Positions 54,857-64,000 of a DNA stretch of 64,000 nt are shown piece after piece (position 1 is the first letter of the stretch; the number at the start of each line of letters is the position of its first letter). The translations under genes were made by a program, and so were the position numbers. Source of the stretch: Saprospirales bacterium. GTDB lineage: Bacteria > Bacteroidota > Bacteroidia > Chitinophagales > Saprospiraceae. The stretch is from contig JADJBL010000022.1 in the NCBI GenBank assembly GCA_016703765.1, forward strand, positions 22,115-86,114. The letters run 5' to 3'. Under the pieces are notes generated by a model, which was not told the origin of the DNA, did not search any database, and was given only the letters and a program-made list of their open reading frames with translations.

Positions 54857-56023
54857 ATGAACCAAGCCATAAAAAACCTCTTCCACGAGCATTTTCACGC
54901 CGAACCCCTCATCGTCCGTTCGCCGGGAAGGGTTAATATCATTGGGGAGCATACCGACTACAACGACGGCTTTGTGCTGCCCGCCGCCATCGACAAGTCG
55001 ATCTACGTGGGGATCGGAAGGAGGAATGACGAGGAGGTACACTTGTATTCCTGCGATTTTCAGGAGCATCATATTTGTTCTCTTTCTTCGGTAGTCCGCA
55101 GCGACAAATCCTGGCCCAACTATCCCCTCGGGGTCGTCGACCAATTGCAGAAGGGGGAATTTCCTATTTCGGGTTTCAACCTAATCCTCGGAGGGGAAGT
55201 GCCCATCGGGGCCGGCCTGTCCTCCTCGGCCGCGGTGGAATGCGCCGTCATTTTCGCATTGAACGAGTTGTTCGATTTGCAGATCGGAAAAATGGACATG
55301 GTGAAAATGGCGCAAAAAGCGGAGCACACTTTCGCCGGGGTGCTTTGCGGTATCATGGACCAGTTTGCGAGCATGCACGGCAAAAACGGATTCGCCATGA
55401 AACTGGATTGCCGCTCCCTCGAATACGAATACGTGCCCCTGGAAATGCAGGATGTCGATATCGTCCTGTTAAACACCAATATCAAACACTCCCTGGCCTC
55501 CTCCGAATACAACACCCGCAGACAACAATGCAGGCAGGGGGTGGAATGGGTGCAGGCCAAACACCCCGAGGTGAAAAGCCTTCGGGATGTGACCCTCGAC
55601 ATGCTGGATTGCCTCGTAGCGCCAAAAGACGCCACGATCTACAAACGCTGTAGGTATGTGGTGGAGGAAAACCGGCGGCTTTTGGAAGGCTGCGCCGAGT
55701 TGAAAAAAGGCAATTTGGCCGGGTTGGGGGAAAGGATGTTTCAATCCCACGAAGGCTTGAGCAAGGACTACGAAGTGAGCTGCCCGGAACTGGATTTCCT
55801 GGTCGGGTTTGTAAAAGACAGGCCGGAAGTCCTGGGCGCCCGCATGATGGGCGGCGGCTTTGGCGGCTGCACGATCAACCTGGTAAAAAAGAGCGCCATC
55901 GAATCCCTGATCGCCGACGCCGGACAAGCCTATAAAAAAGAAATGGGCCGGGAGCTAACAGCCTACGTAGCGAGGATTGGCAGTGGCGCCGAGGTGGTAA
56001 ATGAATACGAAAAAAGTTATTAA
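54857..56023 (+). CDS. galK: Galactokinase
   Basis: This enzyme phosphorylates alpha-D-galactose at C1 with ATP, the first step of the Leloir pathway. It has 388 residues. The galactokinase signature GRVNIIGEHTDYNDGFVLP is at about 21-39. The GHMP ATP-binding motif VPIGAGLSSSAAVECA and the third GHMP motif GARMMGGGFGGCTINL near the C-terminus are intact. It lies between the GH35 gene (10 bases) and galT (about 70 bases), completing a galactan-to-galactose-1-phosphate route within the locus. Confidence 0.97.
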   Translation: MNQAIKNLFHEHFHAEPLIVRSPGRVNIIGEHTDYNDGFVLPAAIDKSIYVGIGRRNDEEVHLYSCDFQEHHICSLSSVVRSDKSWPNYPLGVVDQLQKGEFPISGFNLILGGEVPIGAGLSSSAAVECAVIFALNELFDLQIGKMDMVKMAQKAEHTFAGVLCGIMDQFASMHGKNGFAMKLDCRSLEYEYVPLEMQDVDIVLLNTNIKHSLASSEYNTRRQQCRQGVEWVQAKHPEVKSLRDVTLDMLDCLVAPKDATIYKRCRYVVEENRRLLEGCAELKKGNLAGLGERMFQSHEGLSKDYEVSCPELDFLVGFVKDRPEVLGARMMGGGFGGCTINLVKKSAIESLIADAGQAYKKEMGRELTAYVARIGSGAEVVNEYEKSY

Positions 56024-56092
56024 GGTAATAAGTTAATGAGTCAGGATATAGCTAAACTCACTCACTCAATCACTCACCCACTCAATCACTCA
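56024..56092. repeat. Stuttering ACTC repeat before galT
   Basis: AACTCACTCACTCAATCACT words repeat up to the galT start after a GGTAATAAGTTAATGAGT stretch like the one at 10694. An in-frame Met at 56036 would be translated through it, so the ATG at 56093 is preferred as the galT start. Confidence 0.5.
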
Positions 56093-57103
56093 ATGGACTC
56101 CGATCACCCCCACCGCCGCCTCAACATCCTGACGGGAGAATGGGTGCTGGTGTCGCCGCATCGCACCAAACGCCCCTGGCAGGGCAAAATCGAGGCCGCT
56201 GCCGCGGGCAAAAGGCCCTCCTACGACCCAGGCTGCTACCTCTGTCCCGGCAATATCCGCGCCGGCGGGCAGCAAACGCCCAAATACGAAAGCACTTACG
56301 CGTTCGACAACGATTTTTCGGCCATGCTGCCGGACACCCCGGAAGGTGAGTACCGCGAGGGCCTGCTCCAGGCAAAAGCGGAAAGAGGTATCTGCCGGGT
56401 GCTTTGTTTCTCCCCCGACCATTCCCTCACCCTCCCGGACATGGCCCAGGAGGATATCATCCGGGTCATAGAAACCTGGCAGCGCGAATATGCCCAACTC
56501 GGTAGTCTGCCCTTCATCAACCACGTGCAGATCTTCGAAAACAAGGGCGAAGTACAGGGCTGCAGCAATCCGCACCCGCACGGGCAGATCTGGGCCCAGG
56601 GCTCCATCCCGAACGAGGCGCTGAAAAAAGGCACGCAACAGCGTATCCATTTCGAAAAACACGGGAAAAGCCTGCTGGCGGAATACCTGGAGCAGGAATT
56701 GCAATCCGGGGAGCGCCTCATTTTCAGGAACGAACACATGGCCGCCCTCGTGCCCTTTTGGGCGGTATGGCCTTTCGAAACGATGATCATTCCGCTGCGA
56801 CATCAGCAGCACATCGGACAAATGAGCGCCTCCGAAAAAAAGAGCTTTGCAGCGACCCTCAAGTCGCTCACCCGCGCTTATGACCTCTTGTTTAACACTT
56901 CTTTTCCGTACTCTGCCGGCATCCATCAGTCTCCGACAGATGGGAAGGTTCATCCGGAATGGCACTGGCACATGAGTTTTTATCCCCCGCTGCTGCGGTC
57001 TGCGACGGTGAAGAAGTTTATGGTGGGGTATGAGATGTTTGGGGAGGCCCAGCGGGATATCACGGCAGAGTGGGCTGCAGAGCGGTTGCGAGGATTGATA
57101 TAG
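56093..57103 (+). CDS. galT: Galactose-1-phosphate uridylyltransferase
   Basis: This enzyme exchanges UMP between UDP-glucose and galactose-1-phosphate. It has 336 residues from the ATG at 56093. The zinc-binding and active-site region contains [12 protein letters not shown] and the uridylyl-His motif in [12 protein letters not shown]. The C-terminal [11 protein letters not shown] is also conserved. The start shown begins [23 protein letters not shown], the normal N-terminus. It follows galK; galE and galM are not in the window. The M36 protease gene downstream has its own -7 box, so galT probably ends the galactan transcript. Confidence 0.96.
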   Translation: MDSDHPHRRLNILTGEWVLVSPHRTKRPWQGKIEAAAAGKRPSYDPGCYLCPGNIRAGGQQTPKYESTYAFDNDFSAMLPDTPEGEYREGLLQAKAERGICRVLCFSPDHSLTLPDMAQEDIIRVIETWQREYAQLGSLPFINHVQIFENKGEVQGCSNPHPHGQIWAQGSIPNEALKKGTQQRIHFEKHGKSLLAEYLEQELQSGERLIFRNEHMAALVPFWAVWPFETMIIPLRHQQHIGQMSASEKKSFAATLKSLTRAYDLLFNTSFPYSAGIHQSPTDGKVHPEWHWHMSFYPPLLRSATVKKFMVGYEMFGEAQRDITAEWAAERLRGLI

Positions 57104-57166
57104 GCAATATAGACGTCAGTTTTTTGGATTTGTGGGAAAAAGAGGATACAATATTTGGTTTCCTTT

Positions 57167-57174
57167 TATATTTG
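57167..57174 (+). promoter_or_regulatory. -7 box for the M36 peptidase gene
   Basis: TATATTTG fits TAnnTTTG and ends 57 bases before the ATG at 57231. Confidence 0.4.
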
Positions 57175-57230
57175 TTCCCGGTATGCCAAATTCCGGTCCC
57201 AATCCACAAAATTTAATAAACTGAACCAGC

Positions 57231-60200
57231 ATGAAAAGATCCTTTCTTACCCTTTTCTCTATTGGGCTTTTGCTCTCCACCGCCCTGAAAGCGCAAAACG
57301 AGGAGGCCGCTAGCAGGCTAGCCCTGGACCATCTAAAGGCAAACTATGCCCAATTCGGGGTCACCGCTGCCGACGTGGCCGCTCCCTGGGTGAGCAGCGC
57401 CTATTCCAGCAAAAAAAGTGGGGTCACCCATGTGTATTTCAGCCAGATGCACCAGGGGATTGAAGTACTCCAGGCTACCGGCAATGCCAATATCGACCGG
57501 ACCGGCAAACTGATCCACATGAACGTGCGCTTCGTTCGCAACCTCGCAGGAAAGGTGAGCCAAACGGCCCCGGTTCTGAGCCCCGAAGCGGCCGTCAAGG
57601 CGGTAGCAGCGCGTCTTGAAATGGAGCTGCCCGGCGCTCTTTCCGTGCTCGAACAGGAAGGCGGACCGATGCAAAAAATAAAATTCGCCAAGGGAAATTA
57701 TGCCCTCGAACCGATCCCCGTCCGTTTGGCTTACTACCAGGACGAAGCTACCGGAATTCGCCTGGTTTGGGAGGTAAAATATTACGAAACCAACGCCTCC
57801 CACCACTGGAATGCCTGCGTGGACGCCGTCAACGGAAAGATCCTGTTTATGCGCGACCTGGTGCTGCACTGCGATTTCGGCCATGGCGAACTAAGCTCGG
57901 CATCCGGCCATGTGCATGAAAAACCGCGCGGGTTCTCGAAACATTTAAGCCCCGGGCCTCAAGACCTGACCCTCAACGGCTCGGGTTATAACGTCTATCC
58001 CGTGCCGGTGGAAAGCCCGAATCACGGCGACCGGATCATCGTGACCGACCCGGCAGACCTCATCGCCTCTCCCTTTGGCTGGCACGACCTGGACGGCGCC
58101 GACGGGGCCGACACCACCATCACCATGGGGAATAACGTACACGCCTATCAGGATGCAAATGACCTGGATGGCGCCAGTGCCGATGAGCCCGACGGAGGGC
58201 CGGACCTTTTGTTCGATTTTCCATACGATCCGGAATCCCCGGCTGACAGCTACCGCCCGGCCGCAGTGACCAACCTCTTCTACTGGTGCAACGTCATGCA
58301 CGATATCTGGTACCAATACGGCTTCGACGAACCCGCCGGCAATTTTCAAAACCTCAACTACGGAAACGGAGGCTTGGAAGAAGACTGGATACGCGCCGAA
58401 GCCCAGGATGGAAGCGGTACGAATAATGCCAACTTCAGCTCGGGCGCCGACGGCTCCGGGGCTCGCATCCAAATGTACCTCTGGACGCTTGGTCAGGTTC
58501 CCGATACCCTCCTGACCATTATTTCGCCCGATACGATCGTCGGAGGTTATGGAGGATACGAAGCCGCTTTCGGGCCCGGTTTGCCTACGGACGTACCGAT
58601 CGTAGGCGAAATCGTGCGCGCACAAGGTATAACCGGGAACCCTTTCAAGTATGCGACACCATTTCGAACGCCGCAGAGATTAGCGGAAAAATTGCGATGA
58701 TCGACCGCGGTGGCTGTGTCAGCCCGATCAAGGTTAAATTCGCTCAGGATGCCGGGGCTATCGCCGTTATCGTGTGCAACAACAACGCCAACGCTCCGAG
58801 TGTCATGACGGGCGAGGATTCCACTATTGTCATTCCCTCCATCATGATCAGCCAGGCCGATTGCAACGTGATCAAGGCTCAATTGCCGGTTGGGCCTGTA
58901 ACCGGCTCGCTGCTCGGCGGGACGCCCGTCTATCCCCGCGATGGGGATTTCGACAGCGGCATCATTTGCCATGAATACGGCCACGGCGTGTCGATCCGCC
59001 TGACTGGCGGGCCTAATGCGGGCAACTGCCTGTTTAACGACGAGCAAATGGGCGAGGGTTGGAGCGACTACATCGGTATGATGCTCACCATGGAGGAAGG
59101 CGATACCGGCGGCGATATCCGCGGTCTGGCTACCTTTGCTATCAGCGAGCCTACGGATGGAGATGGCCTGCGCCCGGCGCCCTATTCCACCGATTTCGCC
59201 ATTAATCCCTATACCTACGCCGCTACCAACGACGAGGCCAATATTTCCCAACCCCACGGCATCGGCTTCGTCTGGTCCACCATGATCTGGGACATGACCT
59301 GGCTGCTCATCGATCAGTACGGCTTTGATCCGGATTTCTACAACGGCACGGGCGGCAATAACATCGCCATGCAACTGGTCACCGAAGGCATGAAACTGCA
59401 GCCTTGCGGCCCGGGCTTTATCGATGGCCGTGACGCCATCCTGTTGGCCGATCAGCAATTGTACGGCGGCGCCAACCAGTGCCTCATCTGGCAGGCCTTC
59501 GCCAAACGCGGCCTCGGAAAGAGCGCCTCGCAGGGCGATTCCGACAGCAGGACCGATCAGGTGGAGGCCTTCGATCTGCCGAATATCTGCCTGACACCGG
59601 ATTTTCCGCCTTCAGCCGCTTTTAACGTCGCATTCGCAAACAATTGCAGCGGCTTTTTTGCCTTTGAAGATCAATCCACCGACATTCCCCAGTACTACCT
59701 GTGGGATTTCGGCGACGGAAATACCAGCACGGAAGAAAACCCCGAGCACACCTATGACGCCGAAGGGACCTACGAGGTGGTGCTCATCGTGACCAATACC
59801 CTGGGCGCCGACACGACAACCCAGTCGGTGACGGTCGATTACATCGACGCTCCGGTGGTGGAGGATTTCCTGGCTTGCGAAGGCAGCCCGGCTACGCTCA
59901 CGGCTATCGACAACGGATATGTAGTGAATTGGTACGAGAATGGGGCCAAGGTGGGCTCGGGGCTTGAATTTGTCACGCCGCCGCTCGGCGGCCCGACCAC
60001 CATTTTTGCACAGTCGGAAGAGCAGAAGCCCTTGCAGCAAGTGGGTCCGCTGGACAACAACATCGGCCCGGGTGGTTACCACAGTAGCACTTTTACAGGA
60101 ACGGTCATTTTCGACGCCCATGTACCCTTCATCCTGGAGTCGGCCTGGGTCGACGCCGATGGTGAAGGCGAACGGCTTATCGAGTTGTTCGACGCAGAGG

Positions 60201-60991
60201 GAAATCAACAACTCAGCAGCGTGACCGTATTCATTCCAGACGGACAGAGCGTGGTCACCCTCAACATGGAGATTTCACAACCGGGCACTTACCAGGTGGG
60301 TGGCACCGACATCCACCTCTACCGCAACACCAACGGCGCCGAATATCCTTATGAATTGGAGGGTATCTTGACCATGACGGGTTCTCCGTCGCCCACCGGC
60401 GATTTTTATTATTACTACCTCTACGACTGGAAGGTCCGCGAATTGTCCTGCTTCAGCGAGCAGGTGGAGATCCCGGTAGCGCCGCTTCCTTCGCCGACGG
60501 CGCAGTTTTCCGTCCTGCAAGGCGGCGCACAGCTGACCTTTGTGGACGAAGCGACCGGCGCCATCAGGTGGAGCTGGGATTTTGGAGACGGAAAAACTTC
60601 TACCGCTCAAAACCCTGCCCATTTGTACACGGAGGAAGGCGAATTCACGATCACCCTGACGGTCAGCAATGGCGATTGCGAATCGACCTATATCCAAACG
60701 GTGCAGATATCCAATGTATCAACCATCGAGGTTGCCGGCCTGACGGAGTTTACCTTATCGCCCTCGCTCGGCGCGGGCCAATTCTCGCTTTTGGTCGGCC
60801 TGGACCATGCCGCCGATCTGAAGTTGGAAGTGGTGAATACCCTCGGACAAGTGGTGCATCGGATTCTGAAGCCCCAAAGCTCCGGCCTCCGCGAGGAGAT
60901 CGACCTGGGAAGAGAAGCCCCCGGCGTCTACTTCGTGCAGTTAGAGGTGGAAGGGGAGAAGGCGGTGAGGAGGTATGTGCTGGTGAAGTGA
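57231..60991 (+). CDS. Secreted M36 (fungalysin-type) metallopeptidase with PA, PKD and T9SS domains (one frameshift)
   Basis: A zinc endopeptidase of about 1253 residues. It has a signal peptide (about 1-21) and an FTP/PepSY propeptide (about 60-210, [24 protein letters not shown]). The catalytic core contains a protease-associated (PA) insert ([20 protein letters not shown]) and HEYGHGVS at 58970 with the third ligand in [10 protein letters not shown]. Two PKD domains ([11 protein letters not shown] and [11 protein letters not shown]) precede a T9SS sorting domain ending [19 protein letters not shown]. Near 58645 the frame must shift by one base: [20 protein letters not shown] is encoded in the next frame. 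Otherwise the ORF stops at 58700, before the HEXXH. Confidence 0.9.
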
Positions 60992-61001
60992 TGAAATTTT
61001 A

Positions 61002-61079
61002 AAAGAAAGAGGGATATGCTCCGTAGCGACGGGTTTAAAATCCATCGCTACGGAGCATAACCCTCTTTCTTTTTTTTTA
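61002..61079. terminator. Bidirectional terminator between the M36 gene and the PorT-like gene
   Basis: A 31-bp stem with few mismatches (61002-61032 and 61042-61072) contains ATGCTCCGTAGCGACGG and its near-complement. It is flanked by A-rich and T-rich tracts on the two sides, so it can stop both convergent transcripts. Confidence 0.85.
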
Positions 61080-61685
61080 ATTCAATCCCCAGGCGACTCC
61101 AAGGTTCAGATTCAAATTTCTGTTGAAGACCTTGTCAGCTTTGGCAATATTAGTGAGGCCGTGGGCGTATGCCACATCGAAATTGAACCAGGTGCGGTCG
61201 GAAATGCTAAAATTGAAGCCGGCGCCGACTAACACCCCCAGATCAATGGGCTCGTACAAGTCTTTGGAGTTGAACGTAATGGTGTTTACGCCAAGAAACT
61301 GCTCCGTTTTACCTCCGATCAAATAGCCAAAAGAAGGTCCTATATAGATTTTCGGGCGGAGATAATCCCCGAGCTCATTAAAGAAATGATAGATTTTCAG
61401 GGGGACCCGGACGTAATTCAGATGTGTTTGGGCAATCTCCCCGCCTTGTTTGGTCACACCACCTTCGGCCGAATATTTGACATCCAGCCCGAGCCCCCAA
61501 TGCACGAAGTCGCTGTACACCATCGTGACACCTGCATTGAAGCCGATCAAGCCCTCTGTGTCGCCCGGCGCGTCGGCCAGCCAGGCATAGTTGACTCCGA
61601 CGGTGGGACCGATGGAAAAATCCTGGGTATGTGCCAGGGAAACACTAGTTAACACGAACGCGGAAATAAAAAGTAAGTTTTTCAT
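61077..61685 (-). CDS. PorT-like outer-membrane beta-barrel protein
   Basis: 202 residues from the ATG at 61685 (MKNLLFISAFVLTSVSLAHTQ, a signal peptide). The rest is an eight-strand-type barrel of the outer-membrane-beta-barrel (PorT/OMP_b-brl_2) group: VGVNYAWLADAPGD, HWGLGLDVKYSAEGGVTK, YVRVPLKIYHFF and GVLVGAGFNF. The last residues LNLGVAWGLN fit a terminal barrel strand. Many such paralogues exist in Bacteroidota and no function is assigned. It ends at a shared terminator. Confidence 0.85.
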   Translation of the reverse strand: MKNLLFISAFVLTSVSLAHTQDFSIGPTVGVNYAWLADAPGDTEGLIGFNAGVTMVYSDFVHWGLGLDVKYSAEGGVTKQGGEIAQTHLNYVRVPLKIYHFFNELGDYLRPKIYIGPSFGYLIGGKTEQFLGVNTITFNSKDLYEPIDLGVLVGAGFNFSISDRTWFNFDVAYAHGLTNIAKADKVFNRNLNLNLGVAWGLN

Positions 61686-61786
61686 ATTATTGTTTCTAAA
61701 GATATCCACTTTAGGATACAAAGGAAGGAACTTGCAGAACGAAAGGTGTTACATAACTTTCGGAATAAGTTACATGATTCCCACAT

Positions 61787-63142
<1,356 letters not shown>

Positions 63143-63226
63143 AGCTTGAAAAGGTTTGTTAAAAAGTGAATGAAAGATAGGGAGTTTTTTTTGAAATTTT
63201 TGTTGTTTTTTGTTTTGAAAATATTT

Positions 63227-63234
63227 TATATTTG
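63227..63234 (+). promoter_or_regulatory. -7 box for the VOC-family gene
   Basis: TATATTTG fits TAnnTTTG, 37 bases before the ATG at 63272. A TTG at 63203-63205 with a 21-bp spacer could be the -33 element. The spacer is AT-rich. Confidence 0.45.
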
Positions 63235-63271
63235 TCATTGCAAAACAATTTAAAACAAAAATCTTCCTCCA

Positions 63272-64000
63272 ATGTCAAAGCCCCAAAAAATCACTCCTTT
63301 CCTCTGGTTCGACCATCAGGCCGAAGAAGCCGCCGGCTTTTACACCTCTGTTTTTCGGAACTCAAAAATTGACCGGGTCTTACACTTCGGCGAACAGGTC
63401 GGGGTCGTGGACTTTTCGCTCGACGGCCAGGGCTTCAACGCCATGAACGCAGGACCCGCCTTTCAACTCAATCCCACCATTTCCTTTTTCGTCGTCTGCG
63501 AAACGGAGGCCGAAACCGACGAGGTATGGGGTAAGCTCCTGGAAGGCGGAAAGGTGCTCGTGCGCCTCGACAAATACCCATGGAGCGAAAAATACGGCTG
63601 GGTGCAGGATCGCTTCGGCCTGAGCTGGCAGATCTCCCTGGGCAAAGTGGAGGACACCGGACAAAAGTTTACGCCCTCGCTTTTATTCAGCGGCGTCCAA
63701 TCCGGTAGGGCGGAGGAGGCCCTGCATTTTTACGCTTCGGTGTTCAGTCCCTCGTCCATTACCGGCATTCTGCACTACGGGGCAGGAGGGGAGGGGCGGG
63801 AAGGTACCGTCAATCACGCGCAGTTCAGCCTCTGCGGCCAAACCTTCATGGCCATGGACGATCCCATGGAAAGTCCCGATTCCTTTAACGAGGCCCTGTC
63901 TTTCGTGGTGGACTGCGAAGACCAAAAAGAGGTGGACTATTTTTGGGATAGCCTCCTCGCAGGAGGCGGCCAGGAAAGTATGTGCGGCTGGCTGAAAGAC
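63272..64000 (+). CDS. VOC/PhnB-like protein (3' end beyond the window)
   Basis: The gene starts at the ATG at 63272 (MSKPQKITPFLWFDHQAEEAAGFYTSVF) and stays open to the window edge (243 codons). It contains two PhnB-like vicinal-oxygen-chelate modules in tandem. The first is ITPFLWFDHQAEEAAGFYTSVFRNSKI with WVQDRFGLSWQISL. The second is TPSLLFSGVQSGRAEEALHFYASVFSPSSI with FMAMDDPMESPDSFNEALSFVVDC. Proteins of this kind are often annotated as 3-demethylubiquinone methyltransferase-like, but that activity is not supported by structure and the role is unknown. It diverges from the NHL-propeller gene. Confidence 0.85.
   Translation, partial: MSKPQKITPFLWFDHQAEEAAGFYTSVFRNSKIDRVLHFGEQVGVVDFSLDGQGFNAMNAGPAFQLNPTISFFVVCETEAETDEVWGKLLEGGKVLVRLDKYPWSEKYGWVQDRFGLSWQISLGKVEDTGQKFTPSLLFSGVQSGRAEEALHFYASVFSPSSITGILHYGAGGEGREGTVNHAQFSLCGQTFMAMDDPMESPDSFNEALSFVVDCEDQKEVDYFWDSLLAGGGQESMCGWLKD

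Noticed and set aside
63272..64000. 3-demethylubiquinone methyltransferase
   Set aside because: Common database label for this family, but the sequence is a tandem VOC/PhnB fold with no SAM-binding motif.

Overview
The window looks like chromosomal DNA of a high-GC member of the Bacteroidota, most likely class Saprospiria (Lewinella/Phaeodactylibacter/Haliscomenobacter-like). Reasons: a SusC/SusD pair, TonB-dependent receptors with an N-terminal carboxypeptidase-regulatory-like domain, at least five secreted proteins with a type IX secretion (T9SS) C-terminal sorting domain, PorV/PorT-like barrels, TAnnTTTG promoter boxes, the futalosine menaquinone pathway, and a eukaryote-like class Ia ribonucleotide reductase. 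No rRNA, tRNA, CRISPR array, transposase or phage gene was seen.

Layout. 0-5 kb: a CorA-type transporter, a 0.6-kb AT-rich spacer with a dispersed palindromic element and DnaA-box-like sites, then nrdB-nrdA. 5-13 kb: mostly core metabolism: a Sir2 deacylase coupled to the NAD(P)HX repair enzyme, a CoA-transferase, OsmC with a wrecked DoxX gene upstream, a 1-Cys peroxiredoxin, a D-2-hydroxyacid dehydrogenase and a lipoprotein asparaginase. 12.7-20.7 kb, all minus strand: an ECF sigma factor with a membrane partner, then a six-gene run hscA - truncated NAPRT - WG-repeat lipoprotein - nicotinamidase-like protein lacking its catalytic Cys - outer-membrane protein - futalosine hydrolase. 20.8-38 kb: envelope and secreted proteins (two TonB receptors, OmpA, TM2, DUF502, an M48-like protease, RlpA-SPOR, a BNR/sortilin-like protein), an arsenite methyltransferase and a Gfo/Idh/MocA oxidoreductase. 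38-44 kb: accessory genes, including a formylglycine-generating-enzyme-fold protein whose C-terminus resembles the variable region of a diversity-generating retroelement (DGR) target, and an effector-associated-domain protein.

44-57 kb is a coherent galactan-utilisation locus. A Nudix-type regulator diverges from susC-susD across a spacer with a palindromic operator candidate. Downstream are a GH53 endo-beta-1,4-galactanase, a secreted T9SS protein, a GH35 beta-galactosidase, galactokinase and galactose-1-phosphate uridylyltransferase. Together these would cut galactan outside the cell, import the fragments and feed galactose into the Leloir pathway. 57-64 kb holds an M36 metalloprotease, a PorT-like barrel, an NHL-propeller T9SS protein and a partial VOC-family gene.

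Sequence quality matters here. Several obviously real genes (CaiB-type transferase, DoxX, hscA, rlpA, GH35, M36) carry single-base frameshifts, some in homopolymers, and hscA also has an in-frame amber codon. A 205-base stretch at 61852-62056 contains only G and C. These look at least partly like sequencing or assembly errors, so apparent pseudogenes should be read with care.
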